From Photobacterium profundum (GTDB lineage: Bacteria; Pseudomonadota; Gammaproteobacteria; Enterobacterales; Vibrionaceae): a stretch of DNA of 64,000 bases. Positions 16,335 through 25,151 of this stretch are shown here, one piece after another; within the stretch, counting starts at the first letter, position 1, and each line of letters opens with the position of its first letter. The stretch spans positions 50,372 to 114,371 of the forward strand of contig NZ_PYOD01000015.1 in the NCBI RefSeq assembly GCF_003026285.1. Direction: 5' to 3'. The position numbers and the translations under genes were made by a program. The notes under the pieces were generated by a model. That model worked only from the letters and a program-made list of their open reading frames with translations, was not told the DNA's origin and did not search any database.

Positions 16335-18323
16335 TTACATATGTATTTCACGGATGAGATTGGATAACGCCATTACGTCAGCACTATTTTGTTTAGGATC
16401 GCTGTCGTGTTTTTTCCCATCAGTTTCGGGTGCCATGTTAAAACCGGTATTCATTACCAGTTCACCTAATTTAGGGTAAACGCCGTGAACTAACGCGGCA
16501 AAAAGACCGATGCGGTTTGCAATACGTTTCGGCTTTTCAATAATTGCTTTGATAATTAAATCAGCGGCTTCCTCTGACGATAGCAGTGGAATGCCACCTT
16601 TTGCTTTACGATAATGATCGGCGATCATCGGGGTTTCCACTAACGGCATATTAATGGTCGTGAAGTTAACCCCTTGTCCACATAATTCAGCACTTGCTGT
16701 ACGTGTAAATGAATCTAACGCCGATTTAGAGGCTGCATAAGCAGAAAAGCGAGGTTGGTTTGTTAATACAGCAACAGAAGACAAGTTGATGATATGCCCT
16801 GATTGCTGTTCAACCATACCTGGTAGGCTACTCAGAATTAAACGTAGCGCGCCAAAGTAGTTAATTTGCATGGTTCGTTCATAATCGTGCAATCGGTCTG
16901 TTGAATGCATAACAGAGCGGCGAATTGAACGACCTGCGTTGTTGATCAAAATATCGATGTTGCCGTGATGGCGTTTAATTTCATCCATCACCTTGTTACT
17001 TTCTTCTTCTTTGCTGAGATCCGCCTGATAGATGAACGCGCGTCCACCTCGGCTTTCAACATCATTTCGAGTTTGTTGTAGGCGTTCTAAATCACGGGCA
17101 ATCAAGACCAATGTTGCGTTGGTGTCTGCCAGTTTTAATGCCGTGGTGTAACCAATACCTGAAGAGGCGCCTGTAAGTACAACCACTTTATTTTCGACAC
17201 AGCCTTTTAAGGTGTGATCGATATGAAGTGATGGGTCAAGGTTGCGTTCCCAGTAATCCCAAATCTTTGGTGCGTAATCTGTTAAACGAGGGCAATTGAT
17301 TGTGCTGTCTTCTAACGCTTTTAATGTGTTGTGGCAATCGAATTGGGTAGGATAATTAAACAAACATAATGCTTCTTTCGGTACTTGCATCTCTTGGCTT
17401 AACGCATCCATGAAACGACGAAGTACTGGTAACTGGCTTAACTCTTTCCATAAATGCGTTGGTATCATGCGGAATAGTCGCATATCTAAACGCATTGCCA
17501 TACGTGGCGCGTGACCGGCTTCAGCAAAAATATTGATAACCTCACCTGCGCGGTAAGGGTCGGGATCGACAATATGGAAAGCTTGTCCGTCTAATTCATC
17601 TTTGTGGGCAATATGATCGATGCTATCAACAACATAATCGACAGGCACTAAATTTAAACGCCCACCTTCAAGGCCCAGCATCGGCATCCATTCTGGTAAT
17701 GAACGACGTAGTTTTTGCAAAATCTTAAAGAAGTAATAAGGACCATCGACACGTTCAGCTTCACCGGTTTTTGAATCACCGATAACGATACCCGGTCGGT
17801 ATGCTCGCCAAGGGATGGTTGCTGTTTCTTGAACCAGCTTTTCAGCGTCATGTTTAGTTTTGAAGTAAGGGTGTTCCAAATCTGTTGCTTGCTCTAGCAT
17901 GTCTTCTCTAAACCAGCCACGAAATAGACCTGCTACGGCAATTGAACTTACATGATGGAAACAGCCTGCTTGAATTCGTTCTGCTAGCCGAAGGGCATTT
18001 TCTGTGCCTTCAACATTGGCACGCATTAAATCATTTTCATCTGCTTCTAAATCGTAGACTGCTGCAAGATGGAAAAAGTGCGTTATCTTGCCTGTTAAGT
18101 GTTTGATGTTTTCTGTAGAAAGTCCCAGATTTGACTCTGTAATTGAGCCTCTTACGGTATGAAACTTATCTTGAGGAAAAGCATGCTTTTCAATTAAATC
18201 TTGAAGTTTCTTCTCAGAAGATTCGCTACGCGCCAATACGTAGAATACTCCAGGACGTTTTGCCATACGTTGCAATAAATGGGATCCGATGAACCCTGTT
18301 GCGCCGGTAATGAAATAATTCAT
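16335..18323 (-). CDS. Two-domain fatty acyl-CoA/ACP reductase (alcohol-forming type)
   Basis: This 662-residue protein has two Rossmann domains. The N-terminal extended SDR/FAR-type domain has GATGFIG (7-13) and Tyr153-xxx-Lys157, followed by the FAR-like region GPYYFFKILQKLRRSLPEWM and a linker WDYWERNLDP. The C-terminal classical SDR domain has TGASSGIG (384-391), NNAG (461-464) and Tyr529-xxx-Lys533. Length, order and many segments strongly recall the Marinobacter reductase that turns acyl-CoA or acyl-ACP into fatty alcohol with NADPH. ATG at 18323 follows AAGGAG. It forms an operon with DUF2505. Activity is inferred. Confidence 0.85.
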   Translation of the reverse strand: MNYFITGATGFIGSHLLQRMAKRPGVFYVLARSESSEKKLQDLIEKHAFPQDKFHTVRGSITESNLGLSTENIKHLTGKITHFFHLAAVYDLEADENDLMRANVEGTENALRLAERIQAGCFHHVSSIAVAGLFRGWFREDMLEQATDLEHPYFKTKHDAEKLVQETATIPWRAYRPGIVIGDSKTGEAERVDGPYYFFKILQKLRRSLPEWMPMLGLEGGRLNLVPVDYVVDSIDHIAHKDELDGQAFHIVDPDPYRAGEVINIFAEAGHAPRMAMRLDMRLFRMIPTHLWKELSQLPVLRRFMDALSQEMQVPKEALCLFNYPTQFDCHNTLKALEDSTINCPRLTDYAPKIWDYWERNLDPSLHIDHTLKGCVENKVVVLTGASSGIGYTTALKLADTNATLVLIARDLERLQQTRNDVESRGGRAFIYQADLSKEEESNKVMDEIKRHHGNIDILINNAGRSIRRSVMHSTDRLHDYERTMQINYFGALRLILSSLPGMVEQQSGHIINLSSVAVLTNQPRFSAYAASKSALDSFTRTASAELCGQGVNFTTINMPLVETPMIADHYRKAKGGIPLLSSEEAADLIIKAIIEKPKRIANRIGLFAALVHGVYPKLGELVMNTGFNMAPETDGKKHDSDPKQNSADVMALSNLIREIHM

Positions 18324-18980
18324 AACCACTCCTTACGCGTTTTTTGTTTTATAAATAAAGTCATCCACAACAGCAGCCAAACTGGTCGGATGAGGATTTT
18401 CATTATGCTACTTGTGGCGTAAATTCTCAAAGAGGAGCAACCAAAAATATCGAGTAGATCAATATTCCTTCATGGAATCTTTAGATTTAGAGTAACTGCT
18501 CACATTTGGGGTGTGCAGCGATGTGAAATCAACTCATTTAGTGCATTAGTTTTTGTATTGGTAATAGTGATGAGTCAAAGATAGAAGGTAAGCCGGTATT
18601 ATATTTTTTGACTGATATACCTAGCATTAGACGTACATTTTGATCTCTGAGAATAGATAGCGGCTGGTGGCAGGGCGAATTCACCGTATCACTACAAATC
18701 AATGTTATATCGTGGTTTTCTACAAAGAAGAGATTATTCTACATAGTAAAAGCATTCATTTACTAAGAGGTGAATGACGATATTTTATTTTATGATGGCT
18801 TTTTGTGGCAAGGAATAACAGGTTGCTTGTCAGAATTGCAATCATTGTTGCTGTGTGGCCAGAGCAAATATTAAAAACGAAGCATTAAATACTTGCTCTG
18901 GTCCTGGCTATTACAAGCGTAATCCGTTGTGTAATACCATTCTGGATAAGTAAATGGTCAGATACTTGTCTAGATTAGTA
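18324..18980. other. Long intergenic stretch upstream of the acyl reductase
   Basis: About 650 bp without a credible gene on either strand. It must hold the promoter of the leftward reductase operon near 18350-18450. The right end is a palindromic repeat (18932-18983). No fragment of a recognisable protein was seen. Confidence 0.5.
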
Positions 18981-18983
18981 TTA
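18932..18983. repeat. Short palindromic repeat, family TAATAC...GTATTA (copy A)
   Basis: A 52-bp imperfect palindrome with ends TAATACCA and TAGTATTA. Read on the minus strand it contains TCTAGACAAG, TATCTGACCAT and CTTATCCA, closely matching the element at 47002-47066. The stop codon of the leftward regulator gene (18981-18983) is the terminal TAA of this element. Confidence 0.65.
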
Positions 18984-19895
18984 GTTAGCACTCCATACTT
19001 GCTTGCCGCTGCGTGCAAAGTTATAACCGCCTAGTTGATCACCCTTGGCTTGTATTTCCATATCAGATAACGATTGCAGTAGCTGTTGTTGTAAGGTGCG
19101 GAAGTAAATGTTTTTAGGTATTACTAATTCAAATGCTTCTCTACATAAAGGTATAAAGCCCAAACCAAATTCACCAGCTGTGCTTTGGCTTGCACACCCC
19201 ACATCTGCAAGCCCACGTGCTATGTAAGAAGCAAGCTCACGTTCACTGTTACACACATCAGCCTTTGTAAGCATACTGATATTAAAGGCATGACCATGTA
19301 ACCATTCTTCTAAGGCGCGCATACTACCGGCACCTTCTTGGCGTAACGCCCAGCGCCAGCGTGAGGCGAGTAATTCTTGTGGGTTTAACGAACGTGAGTT
19401 AACGGCTTCTGCAATGTCATGACTCACGACTAGCCCTTGTTGGCGTTCGAAGGCATGTATTAGCACCCAGTTTTTATGACCTGGATATTGTTGTAATAGA
19501 GCAGGGTGACGCAAAGCCGCTTCTTCTGCATGGCCCCAATGAATTGCGCATATATCTACATGCCCTTTACTTAACATGGCTAACCCTTGTCGAGTACCTG
19601 TCGAGGTATAACCGACTAAGGCGGTACTGCCTAATTGGTTCGCCATTTTCCCAACCACCATCTGTAATAAAGGGTCGTCAGATCCCGCTATTAATAAGCG
19701 ATCGTTTAACACGCCGTTATGGCAAGATTCTAATAGCCATTTATCGAGCATCGATTTAGGGAATAGCCATTTACCCGTTACTTTCGTTGCGGGTAACAAT
19801 GCATCGTTTGCCAAGGAGTAGACTTTCTTTTCATTCAGATCTAAATATTCAGCGACTTGTTTAGCATTCATAAACTCTGGAAAGCTAGTGGACAT
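18981..19895 (-). CDS. HTH regulator with periplasmic-binding-protein-like sensor domain
   Basis: This 304-residue protein has an excisionase/MerR-like helix-turn-helix (residues 8-55, NAKQVAEYLDLNEKKVYSL) fused to a PBP-like domain (about 62-300) with GSDDPLLQ and GYTSTGTRQGL, of the kind found in molybdate or tungstate-linked regulators. It lacks a signal peptide and is cytoplasmic. Its ATG overlaps the fdhD stop as TAATG and has its own GGAGGTAAGG site, so it is coupled to fdhD. It likely senses molybdate, cofactor or another oxyanion and controls formate dehydrogenase genes; this is inferred from the domain and place. Confidence 0.75.
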   Translation of the reverse strand: MSTSFPEFMNAKQVAEYLDLNEKKVYSLANDALLPATKVTGKWLFPKSMLDKWLLESCHNGVLNDRLLIAGSDDPLLQMVVGKMANQLGSTALVGYTSTGTRQGLAMLSKGHVDICAIHWGHAEEAALRHPALLQQYPGHKNWVLIHAFERQQGLVVSHDIAEAVNSRSLNPQELLASRWRWALRQEGAGSMRALEEWLHGHAFNISMLTKADVCNSERELASYIARGLADVGCASQSTAGEFGLGFIPLCREAFELVIPKNIYFRTLQQQLLQSLSDMEIQAKGDQLGGYNFARSGKQVWSAN

Positions 19896-20788
19896 TACGC
19901 CTTACCTCCAGAACGATCACCTCGATGTGCACCTTTGGCTTTATCATCTAAGTTGAAGCCAGACGCATCACCTTTCACATCTAAAATCAGGTTATCCATA
20001 CCGTTATAAACTTGGAAACGATTTCCTTTCGCGCGGGCTATCATGGTAATTCCCAGCGTCTTTGCTAAGTCATAGCCCATCTGAGTCGCCCCTGAGCGAG
20101 AAAGCAGAACTGGGATACCCATTTGCGCGACTTTGATGATCATCTCTGACGTTAAGCGACCTGTTGTGTAGAAAATCTTGTCTTCACCGGTTTCGCCTTT
20201 TAACCACATCTCGCCGGCTAAGGTATCAACGGCGTTATGACGACCTACATCTTCAACAAAAGATAAAATACTGGTGTCTTTACATACTGCGCATCCATGA
20301 ACGGCGCCTGCGGCTTTATAGGTTTCATTATGATGAGTAAGGGATTCAAGTAAACCGTATAAGGTTGACTGGGTTAATGTCGGTTGAGGTAATGTAACAC
20401 CTTCTAGTTTCTTCATTACGTTACCGAACATGGTGCCTTGACCACAGCCTGAGGTAACGGTTTTCTTACCCAGTTTCTTCTCTAAACCGTCAGTGTTCTC
20501 TTTAGTAATTACCGCGGCAGAATTGGTATCCCAATCAATAATGACAGATTCAATGGCTTCAATATCATCAATAAACCCTTGGTTTTTTAAATAGCCCAAC
20601 ACTAGCGCAGACGGTCTTTCACCTAATGTCATTAAGGTAACAACTTCAATCCAATTTAAGTAAACGGTAAGGGGGTGCTCGCAGGCGATCTCTTTGGTCA
20701 TCATGTCGCCGTATTCATCCATCACGTCGACGGTCATTGTCTGACTGACAGAAGAGTTTGTTTTTATAATTTTTGGCAATTGGGGCAT
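19895..20788 (-). CDS. fdhD: Formate dehydrogenase accessory sulfurtransferase FdhD
   Basis: This protein of about 297 residues resembles FdhD, which carries sulfur from IscS to the molybdenum cofactor so formate dehydrogenase becomes active. Typical segments are EHPLTVYLN, MTLGERPS, the loop TVTSGCGQG, FVEDVGRHNAVDTLAG and FYTTGRLTSEM. The usual CGxCG-type loop has only one Cys here (Cys115), and an extra GCAVCK pair (Cys166, Cys169) lies further on. The ATG at 20788 has AGGA upstream; an in-frame ATG at 20809 is less supported. It faces the fdh operon divergently. Confidence 0.9.
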   Translation of the reverse strand: MPQLPKIIKTNSSVSQTMTVDVMDEYGDMMTKEIACEHPLTVYLNWIEVVTLMTLGERPSALVLGYLKNQGFIDDIEAIESVIIDWDTNSAAVITKENTDGLEKKLGKKTVTSGCGQGTMFGNVMKKLEGVTLPQPTLTQSTLYGLLESLTHHNETYKAAGAVHGCAVCKDTSILSFVEDVGRHNAVDTLAGEMWLKGETGEDKIFYTTGRLTSEMIIKVAQMGIPVLLSRSGATQMGYDLAKTLGITMIARAKGNRFQVYNGMDNLILDVKGDASGFNLDDKAKGAHRGDRSGGKA

Positions 20789-21168
20789 CAGAAAATCCTG
20801 CTGGTTCATCAATGTCTGTAAACAGATTATATGTATTTTTATTCTAAGGGTTCAGTATTTTAGGTGCGTCATGTTTTCTTAAATACTGAACTCGCCATAT
20901 CTCACATTAACACTATGCTATATAGAGCTTAGTACTTGAAATATAGATAGAGCGAGAGATAAAGCAAGGTTCATTCCAACTTAACGATTTTTTATTTTTA
21001 AGTTAACGAGATCGTTTATTTAGACGGATTTGTTACTAGGTGATACCTCCTCCTTAGGGGTAATCTTTCCTTTATTTTTCATAATTATTCAACTTGGTCT
21101 AAATATTGCTTTTGTACGGTAGAAGAGAATCACTGTTGAGCATAACAAACAAGGATTAAGGAGCATGT
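20789..21168. other. Divergent control region of fdhD and the fdh operon
   Basis: About 380 bp between oppositely directed genes. It should carry both promoters. No clear FNR, CRP or other palindromic site could be recognised by eye. Confidence 0.5.
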
Positions 21169-21651
21169 GTGCAACAACTCGATGAACATAAGCGACTACA
21201 AAAAGATGAATCTATTTGGCCTATTGCCTTTCGTTTAGTGTCGGAAGAAAAGCAAGTAGGTCGTTGGACGACACTGTCTTGGACGATTGAAGATGTTGTT
21301 CTTTACGATCAAGACAGGGTGCATGAAATTGATGAATCTAAAGGCAGTTATGAGCGATTTTTAACACTTTATCGTGATGAGCGCACAGACTATCGCTTTA
21401 ACCTTAGTTCTCAAGACCCTCATTTATTCATTGTTTGTGAAGAAGATAATGAACAATTATCCCCGTTATTAATTACTGCTGCGCAAAGTGTCGCCAGTAG
21501 TTATATGGACGGTGACTACCAAGTTTTACACATTAAAACCCCATTACCTGTACAGGCGTGGATGGAAGCATTCATTGGGCGACATGGCGAGTTAATTGAA
21601 TTCAAGCGCAAGCGCTGTAAAGACAAGAAAGGACGTTCTAGTGGCAACTAA
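21169..21651 (+). CDS. DUF3305 domain protein of the formate dehydrogenase cluster
   Basis: This 160-residue protein matches DUF3305, found next to formate dehydrogenase genes in Vibrio, Shewanella and relatives. Recognisable segments are WPIAFRLVSEEKQVGRWTT, RFLTLYRDERTDYRFNLSSQDPHLF and YQVLHIKTPLPVQAWMEAFIGRHG. It starts with GTG after AAGGAG. It is cytoplasmic and basic at the C-terminus. The next gene starts inside it. Role unknown but conserved in this operon, so probably an assembly or maturation factor. Confidence 0.82.
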   Translation: MQQLDEHKRLQKDESIWPIAFRLVSEEKQVGRWTTLSWTIEDVVLYDQDRVHEIDESKGSYERFLTLYRDERTDYRFNLSSQDPHLFIVCEEDNEQLSPLLITAAQSVASSYMDGDYQVLHIKTPLPVQAWMEAFIGRHGELIEFKRKRCKDKKGRSSGN

Positions 21652-22432
21652 TTTTTTCCAACGTTGGTCTAGCCGTAAATTGACTGCCAAGGAAGAGCAT
21701 GAAGAGCCAACTAGCAACGATGCTTCTGTATCTACCATAACGACAAGTACTGAAGCGCGAGAGGCTGCCAGTATTGATGATTCATCGGATAGTCTTGAAT
21801 CAAAATATGTTGAACCTGAACTCGGTGAATCTGCAGAGACGGTTGAAGCTGATGCAACAGACTCGTCTGAATCATTGATTGATGTTACTGAAGATAAGAC
21901 TTTAACGATAGAAGATGCAGCGGATGTCACGTTTGATAGTGGTGTTGCCTCTTTTTTAAAGCAAGGTGTTGATAAAAAAGTTAAAAAGGCAGCCTTGCAA
22001 AAATTGTTTCACTCTGATGAATTTAACTACATCAGCGATATGGATGATCACACCGAGGATTTCTCGAATATTCCAACGCTAGATCCTAACGTAGCAAAGC
22101 AACTGCGTGGTTGGGTGAATAATGTATCTGAAAGCATTAAGAAAGTAACAGATGCGTTAGATGATGGAAAAGAAAGTGCTGGTGGTGATCTGACTGACGC
22201 CAATCTTATTACAGATGCTAGCACTGCGTCAGAAGGTGACGCTGCAAATCTTACTACAACAGATGAAGCATTATTATCACAAGAGCTTCCTCAAGAACTG
22301 TCACTAGTAGAGATAGCAGAGGAACAAAAGACAACAGAAGAATTAACCGAAGGTGAATCTATCCCTACCTCTTTATCTCAGATTGATAGAGAAGAAGATT
22401 TGCTTGTCGGTGTAGAAACTTACAAAAATTAA
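21641..22432 (+). CDS. DUF3306 domain protein of the formate dehydrogenase cluster
   Basis: This 263-residue, very acidic Ser/Thr/Glu-rich protein has the DUF3306 core FFQRWSSRKLTAKEE at the N-terminus and VDKKVKKAALQKLFHSDEFNYISDMDDHTEDFSNI in the middle; the rest is low complexity and probably unstructured. I chose the GTG at 21641, eight bases after AAGGA and overlapping the DUF3305 stop by 11 bp, which suggests translational coupling. The pair travels with formate dehydrogenase, but its function is not established. Confidence 0.82.
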   Translation: MATNFFQRWSSRKLTAKEEHEEPTSNDASVSTITTSTEAREAASIDDSSDSLESKYVEPELGESAETVEADATDSSESLIDVTEDKTLTIEDAADVTFDSGVASFLKQGVDKKVKKAALQKLFHSDEFNYISDMDDHTEDFSNIPTLDPNVAKQLRGWVNNVSESIKKVTDALDDGKESAGGDLTDANLITDASTASEGDAANLTTTDEALLSQELPQELSLVEIAEEQKTTEELTEGESIPTSLSQIDREEDLLVGVETYKN

Positions 22433-22492
22433 TAACGAAAAAGTCTTAAAGAAAGGCAGTTGAGACATTAAGGGAATAATAACCCTATAATT

Positions 22493-22570
22493 GATCGGGA
22501 CAAATTGACGCATTTGCATTCAAGCGAAGAGACAAAATGTCCCGACCGAGGTTGTACAAACTGTCCCTTT
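22493..22570. promoter_or_regulatory. Repeated GGGACA/TGTCCC motifs before the Fe-S gene
   Basis: CGGGACA (22496-22502) and TGTCCCG (22538-22544) form an inverted repeat, and another TGTCCC follows about 20 bp later. TTGAT at 22491-22495 resembles half of an FNR site, but the second half (ACAAA) is poor. The set could be an operator or an RNA structure in the operon. Confidence 0.3.
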
Positions 22571-22702
22571 CCGACTTTAGTTCCTTATAGGTCATTTTAT
22601 TCCGTTAAAAGTTGGTTCGGTTATTGCTCTTATAGAAGCAGAAGAACTTATCCCGTTCTTTAATCGACACTGACTAACGGTGACGAGTACACAGGAATAA
22701 GA

Positions 22703-24403
22703 ATGTTAAAAAGTACACTAGAAGCATTTTCTGATACGAATGGTCAAGCTCGACTGAATGCCATTATAGGCACAGTAGAATTGTCGAATTTGATTCCCCC
22801 TACGGTTTCTTATGAGAGTCGTGGTGATTTATTGATCATCGGTGCTCAAGATTCGATTACAACACTGGCAAACCAATTTTCAGCCCTTCACTCTGTAACG
22901 CTGCTTGCGACAGAAAAGACGGCGATTGATGAAACGTCAAAGTCAACGAAAACTGAAAAATGTGCAAATTTGTATTTCAGTAAAAAGGTTGCCATTAAAG
23001 GTTACCTTGGCGCGTTTGAAGTGACATGTCGTGTAGACGGAACCATTACAGAAACGAAAGCCAATTTTGCGAAAGTAGCTATTGGTCGTGATTGTTTTGA
23101 TCTTGTATTAGACATGACGGAAGAAGGGATAATAGCGACTGAAATTCCTGCTCCGGGTTATTACCCTGTTGGCGCAGGTAAAGCGAAGTTGGCTGATGTG
23201 ATTGAAGAACTGCCTGCTATGTTAGGTACGTTTGATAAGCCTAAATACTTTCGATTAGATCCTGATCTTTGTGCGCACTCTTCTCGTGGTGTGAATGGTT
23301 GTAATCGTTGTGTTGATGCATGTCCTGCAGGTGCCTTATCAAGCCTTGGTCATGCTATCGAAATTAACCCTTATCTTTGTCAGGGAGTGGGAACATGTGC
23401 AACGGCTTGTCCTACTGAAGCGATTACATACGCATTACCTGATCCTGAAAAAACACAAAATTTTGTGCATCGTTTACTTACTCGTTATCAAGAAGAAGGG
23501 GGTGAAAAACCAACGATCCTTTTTTATGGTAACCGCGATGAAGAAACCATTACTCAAACACTGACTACACTTCCTTCTAATGTCATTCCTATTGCTTTGG
23601 AAGAGTTAGCAACTGTTGGTGTTGATACTTGGTTTGGTGCATTGGTTTATGGTGCGCATCAAGTTTTACTTGCAACTAATACGGCTTATATTCCAGCAAC
23701 GATTGATCGTGTTTTGGCTGATGAACTTTCGATTGCCAATAACTTTTTAACGGAACTGGGTTATGAAGAAAATCGAATTACGCTGTTTGATTTAGCTACG
23801 GCTGATTCATTTACGGTATTTGATAATCCACTTGTTGCGCTTACACATTCTCAAACATTTGCAGAGCAACTATCAGGCACTAAGCGTGAAAAATTGTTTG
23901 CTGCACTTGAACGATTGTATGCCAATAGCCCAGAGCAACCTGAATATTCAGCTGTGCCTGACAATGCGCCTTATGGTTCTGTTGAATGTAAAAGTGATGA
24001 CTGCACATTGTGTATGAGTTGTGTGGCGGTATGTCCTACGCGTGCATTCCATGCTGTGGGTGGTCGTCCAGGATTACAACTTATTGAAGAAGATTGTATT
24101 CAATGTGGTTTATGTGAAAAGGCATGTCCAGAAAAGGTTCTCACATTAAAACCTGGCTTTAATTGGAATGCTGAAACACGTAAAGCCGCTGTTGTGGTTC
24201 ATGAAGAAGAAGCAGCTTGCTGTACAAGTTGTGGTAAAGCATTTGCTCCTGCATCCATGGTTAAAATGTTGACGGAAAAATTACAGAGTCACTCTCAATT
24301 TAAAGGAGATGCGATTCGTCGTTTAGCTATGTGTGAAGATTGTCGTGTGCGCGATATTTTCTCAAATATGGAAGACGATCCTGAAAGTCAGCTAAGGGTA
24401 TAG
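22703..24403 (+). CDS. Multi-cluster 4Fe-4S ferredoxin-like protein
   Basis: This 566-residue protein has at least four ferredoxin-type cysteine motifs: CNRCVDACP and CQGVGTCATACP around residues 195-235, CTLCMSCVAVCP and CIQCGLCEKACP around 435-480, then CCTSCGK and CEDCR near the end. It has no signal peptide, so it should be a cytoplasmic electron-transfer protein. Orthologues lie in the same place in Vibrio fdh clusters. A ribosome binding site (AGGAA) precedes the ATG. It may feed electrons to or from formate dehydrogenase or serve maturation; this is not known. Confidence 0.85.
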   Translation: MLKSTLEAFSDTNGQARLNAIIGTVELSNLIPPTVSYESRGDLLIIGAQDSITTLANQFSALHSVTLLATEKTAIDETSKSTKTEKCANLYFSKKVAIKGYLGAFEVTCRVDGTITETKANFAKVAIGRDCFDLVLDMTEEGIIATEIPAPGYYPVGAGKAKLADVIEELPAMLGTFDKPKYFRLDPDLCAHSSRGVNGCNRCVDACPAGALSSLGHAIEINPYLCQGVGTCATACPTEAITYALPDPEKTQNFVHRLLTRYQEEGGEKPTILFYGNRDEETITQTLTTLPSNVIPIALEELATVGVDTWFGALVYGAHQVLLATNTAYIPATIDRVLADELSIANNFLTELGYEENRITLFDLATADSFTVFDNPLVALTHSQTFAEQLSGTKREKLFAALERLYANSPEQPEYSAVPDNAPYGSVECKSDDCTLCMSCVAVCPTRAFHAVGGRPGLQLIEEDCIQCGLCEKACPEKVLTLKPGFNWNAETRKAAVVVHEEEAACCTSCGKAFAPASMVKMLTEKLQSHSQFKGDAIRRLAMCEDCRVRDIFSNMEDDPESQLRV

Positions 24404-24411
24404 GGAAAATT

Positions 24412-25053
24412 ATGGAATCACAAAATATGTCTAATTCAGAAACTATGCCTACATCAGAAACAATAGCGCTAACAGAAGATACTCGGTTGCGTGTTGATAT
24501 TTACAGCATGTTGGCACATCTACTTCGTAAAGCACCCGATCAGAATGTGATCGATTGGTTAGCGGCATTAGATGTTGAAGCTCCTAACGCATTGAAGCAA
24601 ACAACAGGTATGGCAGCGGCTTGGCCATTACTAAAACTTGCGGCACAGAAAACAACATTGATGGCGACAGAAAATGAATATCAAGATTTATTCATTGGTA
24701 TTGGTCGTGGCGAGATTGTGCCTTTTTGTTCTTGGTATCTAACGGGGTCATTAATGGAAATGCCTCTTGCGCATTTACGTCATGATCTTAAACAACTGGG
24801 TTTTGAACGTGATGAATCTGTCAAAGAGCCTGAAGATCATATGGCGGCCTTGTTAGAAGTGATGGCGATGCTGGTGGAAGAGGGCGAGAACACCCTACAA
24901 GCCAGATTCTTTAATCGTCATATAGCAACATGGTGTGAACGCTTTTGTGCCGATTTGAAAACTGCCAAAAGTGCTGTGTTTTACAGCGCGGTTGGCGAGC
25001 TAGCATTGCAATTTTTGACTGTAGAAAAAACGCGATTCGTAGAAGCGAACTAA
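24412..25053 (+). CDS. TorD/DmsD-family chaperone for the formate dehydrogenase
   Basis: This 213-residue helical protein matches the TorD family: YSMLAHLLRKAPDQ, then NEYQDLFIGIGRGEIVPFCSWYLTGSLMEMPLAHLRHDL with the typical E-x-x-x-L-F and P-x-x-S-x-Y/W pattern, and EPEDHMAALLEVMAML. Such proteins bind twin-arginine signals and keep molybdoenzymes folded until the cofactor is in place. Its start lies 9 bp after the upstream gene. Two twin-arginine proteins follow, which are its probable clients. Confidence 0.88.
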   Translation: MESQNMSNSETMPTSETIALTEDTRLRVDIYSMLAHLLRKAPDQNVIDWLAALDVEAPNALKQTTGMAAAWPLLKLAAQKTTLMATENEYQDLFIGIGRGEIVPFCSWYLTGSLMEMPLAHLRHDLKQLGFERDESVKEPEDHMAALLEVMAMLVEEGENTLQARFFNRHIATWCERFCADLKTAKSAVFYSAVGELALQFLTVEKTRFVEAN

Positions 25054-25151
25054 TATTAACGCATTCGCTTTTATTGATGTAACGAATTATAGCTATAAAA
25101 AATAATCGATTTCCTATGAGAATCGAAGAATACGACGAAGGAGCAAGCTTT

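Noticed and set aside
22491..22504. FNR site before the Fe-S gene
   Set aside because: Only the first half TTGAT fits; ACAAA in place of ATCAA is too poor to call.
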